DNA from: JAYSRU01 sp043720875
GTDB lineage: Bacteria > Bacteroidota > Bacteroidia > Flavobacteriales_D > Crocinitomicaceae
Direction of reading: 5' to 3'
Assembly (NCBI GenBank): GCA_043720875.1
Contig: JAYSRU010000018.1
Span: 1-6,584, forward strand
DNA length: 6,584 nt
A program made the position numbers and the translations under genes. Below the pieces are notes generated by a model that was not told where the DNA came from, searched no databases, and worked only from the letters and a program-made list of their open reading frames with translations. Of the stretch, positions 1 to 6,369 are shown piece after piece (within the stretch, counting starts at the first letter, position 1; every line of letters begins with the position of its first letter).

Positions 1-404
1 CCACTCCAAACAGAATCTACTCCTGGCGTAACAAATCCATCTAATTTTATAGCGTTATTATCTGCAAAAAGGTATTTCATGTGTTCGGAACCGATAGAAA
101 TTCCCCAAGTATCTTTGAACATATACCCAAGTCTTGCATTAAATTGTGGCACGGTCAGCGTTGTTGGATTAATATACGTTGAACTAACCGGCAAAGGATT
201 ATCCGTTGCTTTTGCATGCTTTAAAGTGAGGTCAAAACCCGTTCCAACAACGTGAAGATTGGTTTTGGTATAGGCCGATCTGTTGTATCCCCAATATCCA
301 TAGAATGTTCCCGTCTTCAACGAATTTTTAGGCTTCTTATATCTTTTCTGTGCGTTGGTTGAAAAAACGAATACTAAGGAAAATAAAATCAAATATACCT
401 TCAT
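1..404 (-). CDS. Outer-membrane beta-barrel protein, conserved Bacteroidota family (partial, C-terminus outside window)
   Basis: The ATG at 404-402 opens a frame with no stop down to base 1, giving the first 134 residues. Residues 1-18 form a signal peptide (MKVYLILF start, hydrophobic core, STNA then Q19), so the product is exported. The mature part has alternating aromatic and polar strands typical of a beta-barrel: a WGYNR motif at 38-42, an AYTKTNLH strand just after it, a PQFNARLGYMF strand, and a SIGSEHMKY strand near residue 110. I recognise this pattern from a widespread, uncharacterised Bacteroidota outer-membrane family (recollection, not a search). The start lies 4 nt after the stop of the upstream lipoprotein gene, so the two are almost certainly co-transcribed. 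Function is unknown. Without the C-terminal half I cannot exclude another barrel family. Confidence 0.8.
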   Translation of the reverse strand, partial: MKVYLILFSLVFVFSTNAQKRYKKPKNSLKTGTFYGYWGYNRSAYTKTNLHVVGTGFDLTLKHAKATDNPLPVSSTYINPTTLTVPQFNARLGYMFKDTWGISIGSEHMKYLFADNNAIKLDGFVTPGVDSVWS

Positions 405-408
405 GAAT

Positions 409-1128
409 TTACTGTTTCATCATTTGTGTCCACTGCTTGTCGTTCACAATTTTTTCTACTTTCATGGATAGTTTTTTATCATCCGTATAAAAAGCCACCA
501 CCCCAAGGTGTTTTGCGAAAATTGTATGCATGTAATAATTAAGCACTTTTTCTTGCTTTGTGAAAGGGTTAAAAACAGTTTGACGTACGGCATCGTTCAT
601 CATGATAACCTCTCGTTCCTTTCCTAATATGTTCATTTTAAATGGGCCTTTTCCAAACGATCTTTGCACTTCTGCCAACATCATGGTTGAATCGATTGGG
701 CCTTTGAAACGTGACACAAAATAAGCTGTTTTTGATTTAGACAACGGGAACAATTCAGAACGTAACACTTCGGCCATTTCCTTGTTTTTATTGCGGTCAA
801 AAACCAAATGTGCCATTAAGGTCAATGAATCATTCAATTTATAGGTATACGCTTCCCCAAATCTTCCTCCAGCTTGGTATATTTCCAAAATATTGTGGCG
901 ATACTCCATGATGGTTTTAGCATAAACTCGGTGATACTGCTCCATTAGAGGATTCACAGAATCACGAAAAATATATACTTTGGGTTCTTTGTATTCAGGA
1001 TAAAAATATTCCGCAAATTCAGATTTAGCGGACTCAAAACCCACAATAGGAGCTTCATTTTGTCGGTTGCCTGAAGTACACGCAGCAAACAAAAGGGCTA
1101 AAAAAGAAACACATACTACCTGTTTCAT
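409..1128 (-). CDS. Small lipoprotein of unknown function
   Basis: This 239-residue protein begins with a short lipoprotein signal: K2, a hydrophobic stretch at 4-14, and a lipobox FAAC with Cys17 as the predicted lipidation site. The first residues after Cys17 (TSGNRQNE) do not clearly match the acidic surface-export signal described for some Bacteroidota lipoproteins, so its side of the membrane is open. The rest is soluble, mixed alpha/beta in appearance and rich in charged residues, with no transmembrane segment and no catalytic motif I recognise. The start codon overlaps the stop of the pseudouridine synthase gene (ATGA, 1128-1125), which implies translational coupling, and the next gene starts 4 nt after this one ends. 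A role with the downstream beta-barrel protein is inference from position only. Confidence 0.85.
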   Translation of the reverse strand: MKQVVCVSFLALLFAACTSGNRQNEAPIVGFESAKSEFAEYFYPEYKEPKVYIFRDSVNPLMEQYHRVYAKTIMEYRHNILEIYQAGGRFGEAYTYKLNDSLTLMAHLVFDRNKNKEMAEVLRSELFPLSKSKTAYFVSRFKGPIDSTMMLAEVQRSFGKGPFKMNILGKEREVIMMNDAVRQTVFNPFTKQEKVLNYYMHTIFAKHLGVVAFYTDDKKLSMKVEKIVNDKQWTQMMKQ

Positions 1129-2162
1129 GATTTACTCATTTTTAAGAATGCGACTTCTTTTTCCGTTAAATGACGGTAAAATCCACGCGGTAAATCTTTC
1201 TTGTTTAATCCGGCAAACGACATACGATCCAATTTATAGATAATGTATCCAAGACTCTCAAACAAACGGCGTACAATTCTATTTTTACCAGAATGGATTT
1301 CAACGCCAACATGGTGACCATTTTTTCCTTCTACAAATTCTGCTTTGTCGCACATGGTTGTACCATCTTCTAATAATACACCTGCTACCAATAACCTTAA
1401 ATGGTCTGGCGTAACAGATTTATTCAACTCAACGTGGTATATTTTTGTCGCCTTATAGCGCGGGTGGGTTAACTTCTTGGCTAAATCTCCATCGTTCGTA
1501 AACAACAACATTCCTGTGGTGTCTTTGTCGAGTCTACCCACTGGATAAACACGTTCTTTACACGCTTTTGCCACCAATGACATTACAGTTTTACGCCCTT
1601 GTGGATCATCCATTGTGGTAATAAAATCTTTTGGTTTATTCAACAAAACATAGCGTTTTGCTTCAGCATTTATCGTTGTTCCATCATATTTAACCACATC
1701 ACCTGGCTTAATTTTGTAACCCATTTCTGTGATAATCTTGTCGTTGATAGTTACAACACCAGATTCAATAAGAACATCTGCCTCACGACGAGAACAAATG
1801 CCAGCATTAGATAAATATTTATTCAAACGAATAGCGTCTTCATTAAAAGAAGGCATTGGATCACCTTTCTTTTCACGGTGATTATGGTCCACGAATTTGC
1901 CACGTTCTTTGGCACTAATTCCTTCACGCTTCGCAGCTGAGTTTGAGCTAGGACTCGTTCTAGAACCTCCTGTTGGTTTGTCAGATTTTGGTTTTTGTGT
2001 TCCTTCGTTAAACTTTGATAATCCCGCTCCTTTTCCAGTAGGACGATCAGATTTTGGTTTTGTAGAGTTTGTACTTGCCGAGCTACGTGTTGAAGATTTA
2101 GCGTTAGGTTTTCCAGTTGCAGCACCACGTGGGCTACGGTCATTTGTCTTTTTTGTGTTCAT
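1125..2162 (-). CDS. rluB: 23S rRNA pseudouridine synthase, RluB/RsuA family, with long N-terminal extension
   Basis: The protein converts a specific rRNA uridine to pseudouridine in the cytoplasm. Residues 111-161 form an S4 RNA-binding domain (RLNKYLSNAGICSRREADVL, then GVVTIN and GDVV). The catalytic domain follows from about 170 and contains the family signature GRLDKDTTGMLLFTNDGDL, with D212 as the expected catalytic aspartate, and the later NRIVRRLFESLGY motif at 294-306. RluB is the likeliest paralogue, but RsuA, RluE and RluF share these motifs, so the target base is inferred. The first ~105 residues are not part of the core fold: they are Ser/Lys/Thr/Pro/Gly-rich, basic and probably disordered, and include a duplicated KPKSD(R/K)PTG unit. 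Such extensions are common in Bacteroidota members of the family. The ATG at 2162 is favoured because a -7-like element lies about 20 nt upstream. The gene overlaps the next one by 4 nt. Confidence 0.93.
   Translation of the reverse strand: MNTKKTNDRSPRGAATGKPNAKSSTRSSASTNSTKPKSDRPTGKGAGLSKFNEGTQKPKSDKPTGGSRTSPSSNSAAKREGISAKERGKFVDHNHREKKGDPMPSFNEDAIRLNKYLSNAGICSRREADVLIESGVVTINDKIITEMGYKIKPGDVVKYDGTTINAEAKRYVLLNKPKDFITTMDDPQGRKTVMSLVAKACKERVYPVGRLDKDTTGMLLFTNDGDLAKKLTHPRYKATKIYHVELNKSVTPDHLRLLVAGVLLEDGTTMCDKAEFVEGKNGHHVGVEIHSGKNRIVRRLFESLGYIIYKLDRMSFAGLNKKDLPRGFYRHLTEKEVAFLKMSKS
1968..2060 (-). repeat. Imperfect direct repeat encoding KPKSD(R/K)PTG twice in the RluB N-terminal tail
   Basis: Two 27-nt units at 2060-2034 and 1994-1968 encode residues 35-43 (KPKSDRPTG) and 57-65 (KPKSDKPTG). 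The first 14 nt are identical in both (AAACCAAAATCTGA), after which synonymous and one conservative difference appear. This points to an internal duplication inside a low-complexity basic tail. No function is assigned to the repeat itself. Confidence 0.75.
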
Positions 2163-2183
2163 CGCGAGCAGAAATATTTTTTA

Positions 2184-2191
2184 CAAAGGTA
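2184..2191 (-). promoter_or_regulatory. Candidate -7 element (TACCTTTG) for the rluB-lipoprotein-barrel unit
   Basis: On the minus strand the 45-nt gap between yraN and rluB contains TACCTTTG, an exact match to the TAnnTTTG -7 consensus of the Bacteroidota primary sigma factor. It would place transcription start about 16 nt before the rluB ATG. No clear TTG-type -33 element is seen 17-20 nt upstream, so the promoter is partial evidence only. Transcription may also continue in from yraN. Confidence 0.45.
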
Positions 2192-2207
2192 AGGAATTGT
2201 TTTTAAA

Positions 2208-2567
2208 CTAGATTCCAGGATAAAATGCATCCTTAATGTGTTCTAAATCTGTACGGAAACCATTGTGTACAATCGAAACCACATCAAACCTAGCTTCGGT
2301 CTCAATTTCATGGTCTTGCAAGTAATAATTGAATGCCTTGATCACGAGTTTTTGCTTCGCTTTCGTTACCGCTCTCCAGGGTTCACCGATTTCCGCAGTT
2401 TGTCTCGTTTTCACCTCTATGGCCACAATTTGGTTGGCATTAAGTGCAATGATGTCTATTTCTAAATGCTTGTGCCTGTAATTTCGTTCAATAATTTCAA
2501 ATCCTTGATTCGAAAGAAATTGTACAGCATAGTTTTCTCCAAATACTCCAAGTTCTTGATTCGTCAT
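2208..2567 (-). CDS. yraN: YraN/UPF0102 family protein, PD-(D/E)XK nuclease fold
   Basis: At 119 residues this has the normal family length. The signature pieces are in order: GE at 10-11 in the first helix (FGENYAVQFL), LEIDIIA at 35-41 with D38, and IEVKTR at 50-55 with E51 and K53, which together make the PD-(D/E)XK-type active-site triad. The conserved AVTKAKQ helix follows at 66-72 and RFDVVSI at 93-99. The family is predicted to be a soluble nuclease-like protein of DNA metabolism, related in fold to Holliday-junction resolvases, but its substrate is not firmly established. All predicted acidic residues are intact. It lies 59 nt after porP and 45 nt before rluB. It probably does not belong functionally with the kinase-porP pair, since a candidate promoter lies in the gap. 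Confidence 0.93.
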   Translation of the reverse strand: MTNQELGVFGENYAVQFLSNQGFEIIERNYRHKHLEIDIIALNANQIVAIEVKTRQTAEIGEPWRAVTKAKQKLVIKAFNYYLQDHEIETEARFDVVSIVHNGFRTDLEHIKDAFYPGI

Positions 2568-2595
2568 TTTTAACTTTTCACCTAAAGATAAAAAA

Positions 2596-2623
2596 CAAAT
2601 TCATTAAGTTCGCTTTAAATCAA
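2596..2623 (-). promoter_or_regulatory. Candidate promoter for yraN
   Basis: On the minus strand TTG (2623-2621) is followed after 17 nt by TGAATTTG (2603-2596). This is one mismatch from the Bacteroidota -7 consensus TAnnTTTG, with a plausible -33 spacing. It lies wholly in the gap between porP and yraN and would give a leader of roughly 20 nt. A second, less complete match, TATCTTTA, lies a few bases further downstream. The sequence is AT-rich, so chance matches are easy. Confidence 0.3.
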
Positions 2624-2626
2624 GTC

Positions 2627-3652
2627 TTAATATCCTCTTCTTTTGAATAAAGCGTGGTGAAAGTTGGTATAGGATAAAGAAAATTCTAAACTGCCTGCAT
2701 TGGTTTTGCGTAATTTGGAAACTGTAATGTCATACGACATTCCAAACCTGAAGCTTTTGTATTGTACTGCAACCGTTGGAATAATCGCATCCTTAACCCT
2801 AAAATTCATTCCAAAAGTAATGCTCGACTCTTGCATCATTCCCGTAATTTTTGTTCCTTCAGCCAATCTATATTTCATGTGAAAACCCATCACAGATTCT
2901 GTGTGAGGGCCTTGAAAAAATTGCAATAATTTTATATCATACGCCCACTTTGAATAAGAAATCTCTTTTAAAAACGAGCCATGAAAAACATATTTTCTAT
3001 ATAGTTTATCTCCAATTCCGCCCACATATCTCATCGTTGGTTGATTTACGTGTTGAACAGATGCTCCGAGTTGTAATTTCATGTCATTGTCACGCGAAAA
3101 AGTATTTTCACCACCGTCGTAAGTATACATAAATCCTGCTCCCATATCTGCATATTGAAAACTCGAATAGGTTACATTCTCCTGACTCCCTAATGTTGGA
3201 TCATATGAATTTCCATCCCACTGACTTGCCCAAGTTAAACGGCTCAAGTCAGCTTTTCTGTTTGCAAAACCGCCCTGAATTCCAGCAGAAAAAATGTGCC
3301 CATTTCCAGCGGGTAATATCCCACTTATATTCACATTTGCACTTTGTGAACCAAATTTTGCATCACCACCAATATCATTGTAAAAAAACATGCCTAGGCC
3401 TAAATGCGCATTTTGATTGTTTCTGCTTTTCAGAACGTTAACATCGGCTGCAATATTCGTGGTGGAGAATTGGGTTTTTGATCCGAGCCATTGGTTCCGT
3501 TGATTGATGATTACGCGTTCATAGCCTTCGAAAACACCTGTAGCTGCGGGATTAATCAAGGTGGGGGTTTGCAACGTTTGCGAAAAATGCAGATCCTGAG
3601 CTTTAAGCCCAACAACACTCAATACGCTGAAAATTATTAAAGACTTTTTCAT
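2627..3652 (-). CDS. PorP/SprF family type IX secretion membrane protein
   Basis: The product is a predicted outer-membrane beta-barrel of the PorP/SprF family, 341 residues, within the usual range. A signal peptide covers about residues 1-18 (MKKSLIIFSVLSVVGLKA, then Q19). The family hallmark follows: QDLHFSQ at 19-25, the NPAATG motif at 34-39 and INQRNQW at 49-55. Many alternating-strand segments continue to the C-terminus, which ends in a strand-like LEFSLSYTNF and a basic tail. In Flavobacterium johnsoniae, SprF is needed for export of the type B CTD protein SprB and is encoded next to it. Here the start is only 4 nt after the stop of a type B CTD protein, so this is most simply that protein's dedicated export or anchoring partner (inference). 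It is unlikely to be the core PorP, whose usual T9SS neighbours are absent, although the window is short. Confidence 0.93.
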   Translation of the reverse strand: MKKSLIIFSVLSVVGLKAQDLHFSQTLQTPTLINPAATGVFEGYERVIINQRNQWLGSKTQFSTTNIAADVNVLKSRNNQNAHLGLGMFFYNDIGGDAKFGSQSANVNISGILPAGNGHIFSAGIQGGFANRKADLSRLTWASQWDGNSYDPTLGSQENVTYSSFQYADMGAGFMYTYDGGENTFSRDNDMKLQLGASVQHVNQPTMRYVGGIGDKLYRKYVFHGSFLKEISYSKWAYDIKLLQFFQGPHTESVMGFHMKYRLAEGTKITGMMQESSITFGMNFRVKDAIIPTVAVQYKSFRFGMSYDITVSKLRKTNAGSLEFSLSYTNFHHALFKRRGY

Positions 3653-3656
3653 GATA

Positions 3657-6182
3657 TTAGCGAACTACAGTTATGTTACCTGATCTCATCTCCCGGGTTG
3701 CGTCAAGATACTTTATCTCCAATTGATAAGCATATACCCCAGAATTCACGTTCTTGTTTTCATACGTTCCATTCCAAGGGTTTGCTGCATCGGATGTTTG
3801 GAACATTACTTTTCCCCAACGATCAAATACCTTCAAAGTAAAGCTACTTACTGTATTTCCAACTTTAATAGTCAGAAAATCATTCGAGCCGTCAGCATTG
3901 GGCGAAATCCCTGTTGGAATTAATACCCCAACAAAATCTACAGGTACTTCTGGAACAATAACCGGCGGATCAACTGGTGGATTTACCGCATCTATTCTAA
4001 ACACGGCAATAATACTGTCGTTAGCAACTAATTGAAAAGCATTAGTGTCACTGATTATAGGTTGTGTTAATGTTGACGTGTTAACATGCCAATGATCAAA
4101 AATGTATCCTGGATTAGCTTTGGCAACCAACAAATTATCCATGCCGCCAAAATAACTCGCATTCCAAGGATAAGTTGGGGCCCAAATTGAATTGACTTTT
4201 ACTGTTCCCGCCCCAACACCTACTGGCTGAACCGCTACAACAACATTGTATGGTCCATCAAGCGTATAGCAATCTATCAAACCTTGGTTTAATGCAATAC
4301 AACGTGCGTCGATAAAGTCTTTCAATTGTTGAACGTTCGCTTGCCAAGTAGTCATGGTTCCTCCCCATCTTGCTACCTGTCCTGCCATTTCTGGAGTAAT
4401 TTCCAATAACATGGAATCCAATACTGAGTTCATTCTAGCACATGATAAATGTGTGTTGAGCAAATCTATGTAGCGTGCTTGATAATATTGTGCAACCTCA
4501 GCATTTTCTGCTAAAAGTTTAGAAAGAATTTCAGTGTGACCTTGGCCTCCCGGATCTGGTAAATTTTCAACGTTACATGGATCAGCGTCAGGAGTAGTGC
4601 TTGGCACACCAGTATAGTTAATGTAGTGTCCAAATGTCGCGTCCAAATCCCAAAGGCTATATCTCCAACGTTTCGCATCTCCTGATACATCAGTTCCGCG
4701 CCACCATGAAGTATTCCAGTTTAACCAATCGGTACAAACCGTAACAGAATTTATCACAAAATAATCCACCAACGATTTCCAATTATAATTGGTATCGACA
4801 TAAGTAAAATTAGCTGGAACACCTAAATTGTTTGAGTTGACGAATGCACGAAATGCATTCCAGTTAGGTAATGCGTTCGGAGCACCATAATCTTCCCATG
4901 TTCCTCCCCAAGTTTTTAAATACTCCACATGATACTTGTCTTGTTGGAAATAATGATCGGTAAAATCGGTATCATCTGCTTTTTCACGAATTTCATATAG
5001 TCCCCAATACTGACCATTCAAGTACAATGCACACGGTCTCCATCGTCGAACATCAAGCTTTAGGTCAGCTTTTTCAGATAATGTGTGTACGTATGCGTCT
5101 CTAATGTATGCTCCATCAGATTCAAAAGGATAGTTGTCATTCGCACCTGGTTTTAAGATAAGGCGCTGAAATTTTCCTCGGTTGCTTTCAGGAAAAATAT
5201 CATGATTTATATCATTATTGTAGCCAAAACCATCCCGCATAATAAAATCAAATCCGCGCTGATCGTATGCCCATGAATCGTTTCCATGTTCATTAAATTC
5301 CCCAATACCTTCGTCTATAAAAGAATTGTCTTCTTCATACAATTCGAACGAACCCGGTCCTGCAGCTCCCTGATTTCCTCCCAATAAACTAGCAACATTA
5401 GAACCTGCAATAGAAACTACCGGCATACTGTGGTCTACATTAATAAAATACGTGTTGGTTGCAATCATACTTTGCTCATTGGCGCTAAAGGCCCTTGCAC
5501 GCAAAACTTTCGTGGTGGCAATTGAAATTGCTCCAGCATAAAGTGTAGATGTTGCAGTTGGAGACGATCCGTCTAATGTGTATCTAATGGTAGATCCTGC
5601 GTCCGGACAAGCAAGTGTGACCGATTGCGAACCTGCATAAAAACCGCCCTGAACAGAAATAGTTGGTGTGGTGGTGTAATAGTTAACGCTACCCGAGTTT
5701 GCAGCTCCTGGCGTTGGTGTTAGAAAAAGTTTCCATGTAGCCGAGCCGTTGGTTTGTCGTCCCATTGCGTGGTCAGTCTTCGTAAAAAATCGAATTTTTA
5801 AGCTATCTATTACAGTTCCCGTTGGATTACTCAAGATTATCCATTCATTAGTGGTCTGCGTGAGCGACAGTTTAGGATGAATTTCTGATCCTGCAACTGT
5901 TCCTCGACCAGAAAAGTGAATAACATTATACCCTCCGGCTGGTACTGAACCACTTGGAATTTGCCATTTTTGAATGTTGGTAGATTTGTCTGAAAGCCAA
6001 AAACCTGCAAGGTTAACCGCAGTCGCCCCTCCGTTGTAAAGCTCCACCCAGTCTTCGTATTCACCATAAGAATCTGTTACCGTGTTAAAGTTTGAACATG
6101 AATATTCGTTAACGTAAAGTTGTGAAAACAACGAAGCATTCGTGGTGCTCAAGACAAGAAAAAGAAGGACAAATTTTTTCAT
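3657..6182 (-). CDS. Secreted CotH-type atypical kinase with lamin-tail, chitobiase-like and T9SS type B C-terminal domains
   Basis: This 841-residue surface protein has a signal peptide at about 1-20 (cleavage near LFS/Q21). A lamin-tail domain spans about 22-160 (YVNEYSCSNF, EDWVELYN at 43-50, GFWLSD). A chitobiase C-terminal-like beta-sandwich covers about 172-247 (TIRYTLDGSSPT). A CotH kinase domain spans about 250-635 and includes LYLNGQYWGLYEIREKAD near 387-403, D485 in CTDWLNWN, and WDLDATFG at 511-518 with D512 and D514. An InlB-B-repeat-like module lies at 645-730 (GYIFDHW), then a Pro-rich linker at 734-748. The T9SS type B C-terminal domain occupies about 753-841 (SPNADGSNDF at 760-769, FDRWGKVMF at 786-794, NSGVYAYQLEIKY). 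Bacillus CotH transfers phosphate from ATP to serines of spore-coat proteins, and the acidic residues it needs seem present here. Substrate and activity in this organism are unknown. There are eight cysteines in the mature part. The gene precedes porP by 4 nt. The ATG at 6182 is the natural start, as it opens directly into the signal peptide. Confidence 0.93.
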   Translation of the reverse strand: MKKFVLLFLVLSTTNASLFSQLYVNEYSCSNFNTVTDSYGEYEDWVELYNGGATAVNLAGFWLSDKSTNIQKWQIPSGSVPAGGYNVIHFSGRGTVAGSEIHPKLSLTQTTNEWIILSNPTGTVIDSLKIRFFTKTDHAMGRQTNGSATWKLFLTPTPGAANSGSVNYYTTTPTISVQGGFYAGSQSVTLACPDAGSTIRYTLDGSSPTATSTLYAGAISIATTKVLRARAFSANEQSMIATNTYFINVDHSMPVVSIAGSNVASLLGGNQGAAGPGSFELYEEDNSFIDEGIGEFNEHGNDSWAYDQRGFDFIMRDGFGYNNDINHDIFPESNRGKFQRLILKPGANDNYPFESDGAYIRDAYVHTLSEKADLKLDVRRWRPCALYLNGQYWGLYEIREKADDTDFTDHYFQQDKYHVEYLKTWGGTWEDYGAPNALPNWNAFRAFVNSNNLGVPANFTYVDTNYNWKSLVDYFVINSVTVCTDWLNWNTSWWRGTDVSGDAKRWRYSLWDLDATFGHYINYTGVPSTTPDADPCNVENLPDPGGQGHTEILSKLLAENAEVAQYYQARYIDLLNTHLSCARMNSVLDSMLLEITPEMAGQVARWGGTMTTWQANVQQLKDFIDARCIALNQGLIDCYTLDGPYNVVVAVQPVGVGAGTVKVNSIWAPTYPWNASYFGGMDNLLVAKANPGYIFDHWHVNTSTLTQPIISDTNAFQLVANDSIIAVFRIDAVNPPVDPPVIVPEVPVDFVGVLIPTGISPNADGSNDFLTIKVGNTVSSFTLKVFDRWGKVMFQTSDAANPWNGTYENKNVNSGVYAYQLEIKYLDATREMRSGNITVVR

Positions 6183-6296
6183 TTTTTCGATTTAAAAACT
6201 ATTTAGCTATGCAAGATAAGGCTAATCTGTTAATATTACGTTAAATAATGACGAATGGTTGTATCCACCTATTATTAGGAGTCCAAGATTTTGATA

Positions 6297-6311
6297 GAAT
6301 TATTATAATTC
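6297..6311. promoter_or_regulatory. Perfect 15-bp palindrome, possible operator
   Basis: GAATTAT T ATAATTC has two exact 7-nt arms around a single central T. It lies about 60 nt upstream of the plus-strand lipoprotein start and about 115 nt upstream of the kinase start, between the divergent genes. Such a site could bind a dimeric regulator, but in AT-rich DNA short palindromes also occur by chance. There is no T-run after it, so it does not look like a terminator. Confidence 0.3.
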
Positions 6312-6322
6312 CGAATAAATTC

Positions 6323-6351
6323 TTTCAGAAACAAAAAAAACTGTATCATTG
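6323..6351 (+). promoter_or_regulatory. Weak candidate promoter for the plus-strand lipoprotein gene
   Basis: TTTC (6323-6326), 17 nt, then TATCATTG (6344-6351) resembles the Bacteroidota TTTG / TAnnTTTG pair with one mismatch in each element. It would start transcription about 10-15 nt before the ATG at 6370. The spacing suits the family consensus, but both boxes are imperfect. Confidence 0.25.
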
Positions 6352-6369
6352 TCGAATAAATATGTTAAC

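Larger units (their letters stand above)
6183..6369. other. Divergent intergenic region between the kinase-porP unit and a lipoprotein gene
   Basis: This 187-nt AT-rich stretch must hold the start signals for both divergent units. For the kinase gene the best minus-strand -7-like match is TATCTTGC (6218-6211), about 29 nt before the ATG, without a convincing -33 element. TAGTTTTT at 6201-6194 is an alternative. The leader just before the kinase ATG is A-rich, as is common in Bacteroidota genes that lack a Shine-Dalgarno site. I see no open reading frame, tRNA or strong terminator here. Confidence 0.6.

Noticed and set aside
409..1128. Assignment of the lipoprotein to the DUF4837 family
   Set aside because: The lipobox and Bacteroidota context fit, but the protein is shorter than I expect for that family and I could not match defining motifs.
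1823..2143. A 106-residue open frame on the minus strand overlapping the rluB N-terminus
   Set aside because: It lies in another frame of the low-complexity repeat region, has no recognisable motif, and the rluB frame carries clear domains.
1897..2211. A 104-residue open frame on the plus strand antisense to rluB and the rluB leader
   Set aside because: Its composition (repeated FGF, LGL, PVG) is the mirror of the Lys/Ser/Pro-rich tail on the other strand; it has no homology that I recognise.
2568..2626. Possible terminator after porP
   Set aside because: A T-run occurs on the minus strand (TTTGTTTTTTATC), but the preceding ATTTAAAG/CTTAAT arms pair only with a bulge and are AT-only apart from one pair, so the hairpin is too weak to call.
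2627..3652. Naming the barrel protein porP itself
   Set aside because: The core T9SS porP normally sits with porK, porL, porM and porN; here the neighbour is a type B cargo gene, so an SprF-like paralogue is more likely.
6211..6218. TATCTTGC as the kinase-porP promoter
   Set aside because: It differs from TAnnTTTG at the end and has no TTG element at the right distance, so it is mentioned only within the intergenic entry.
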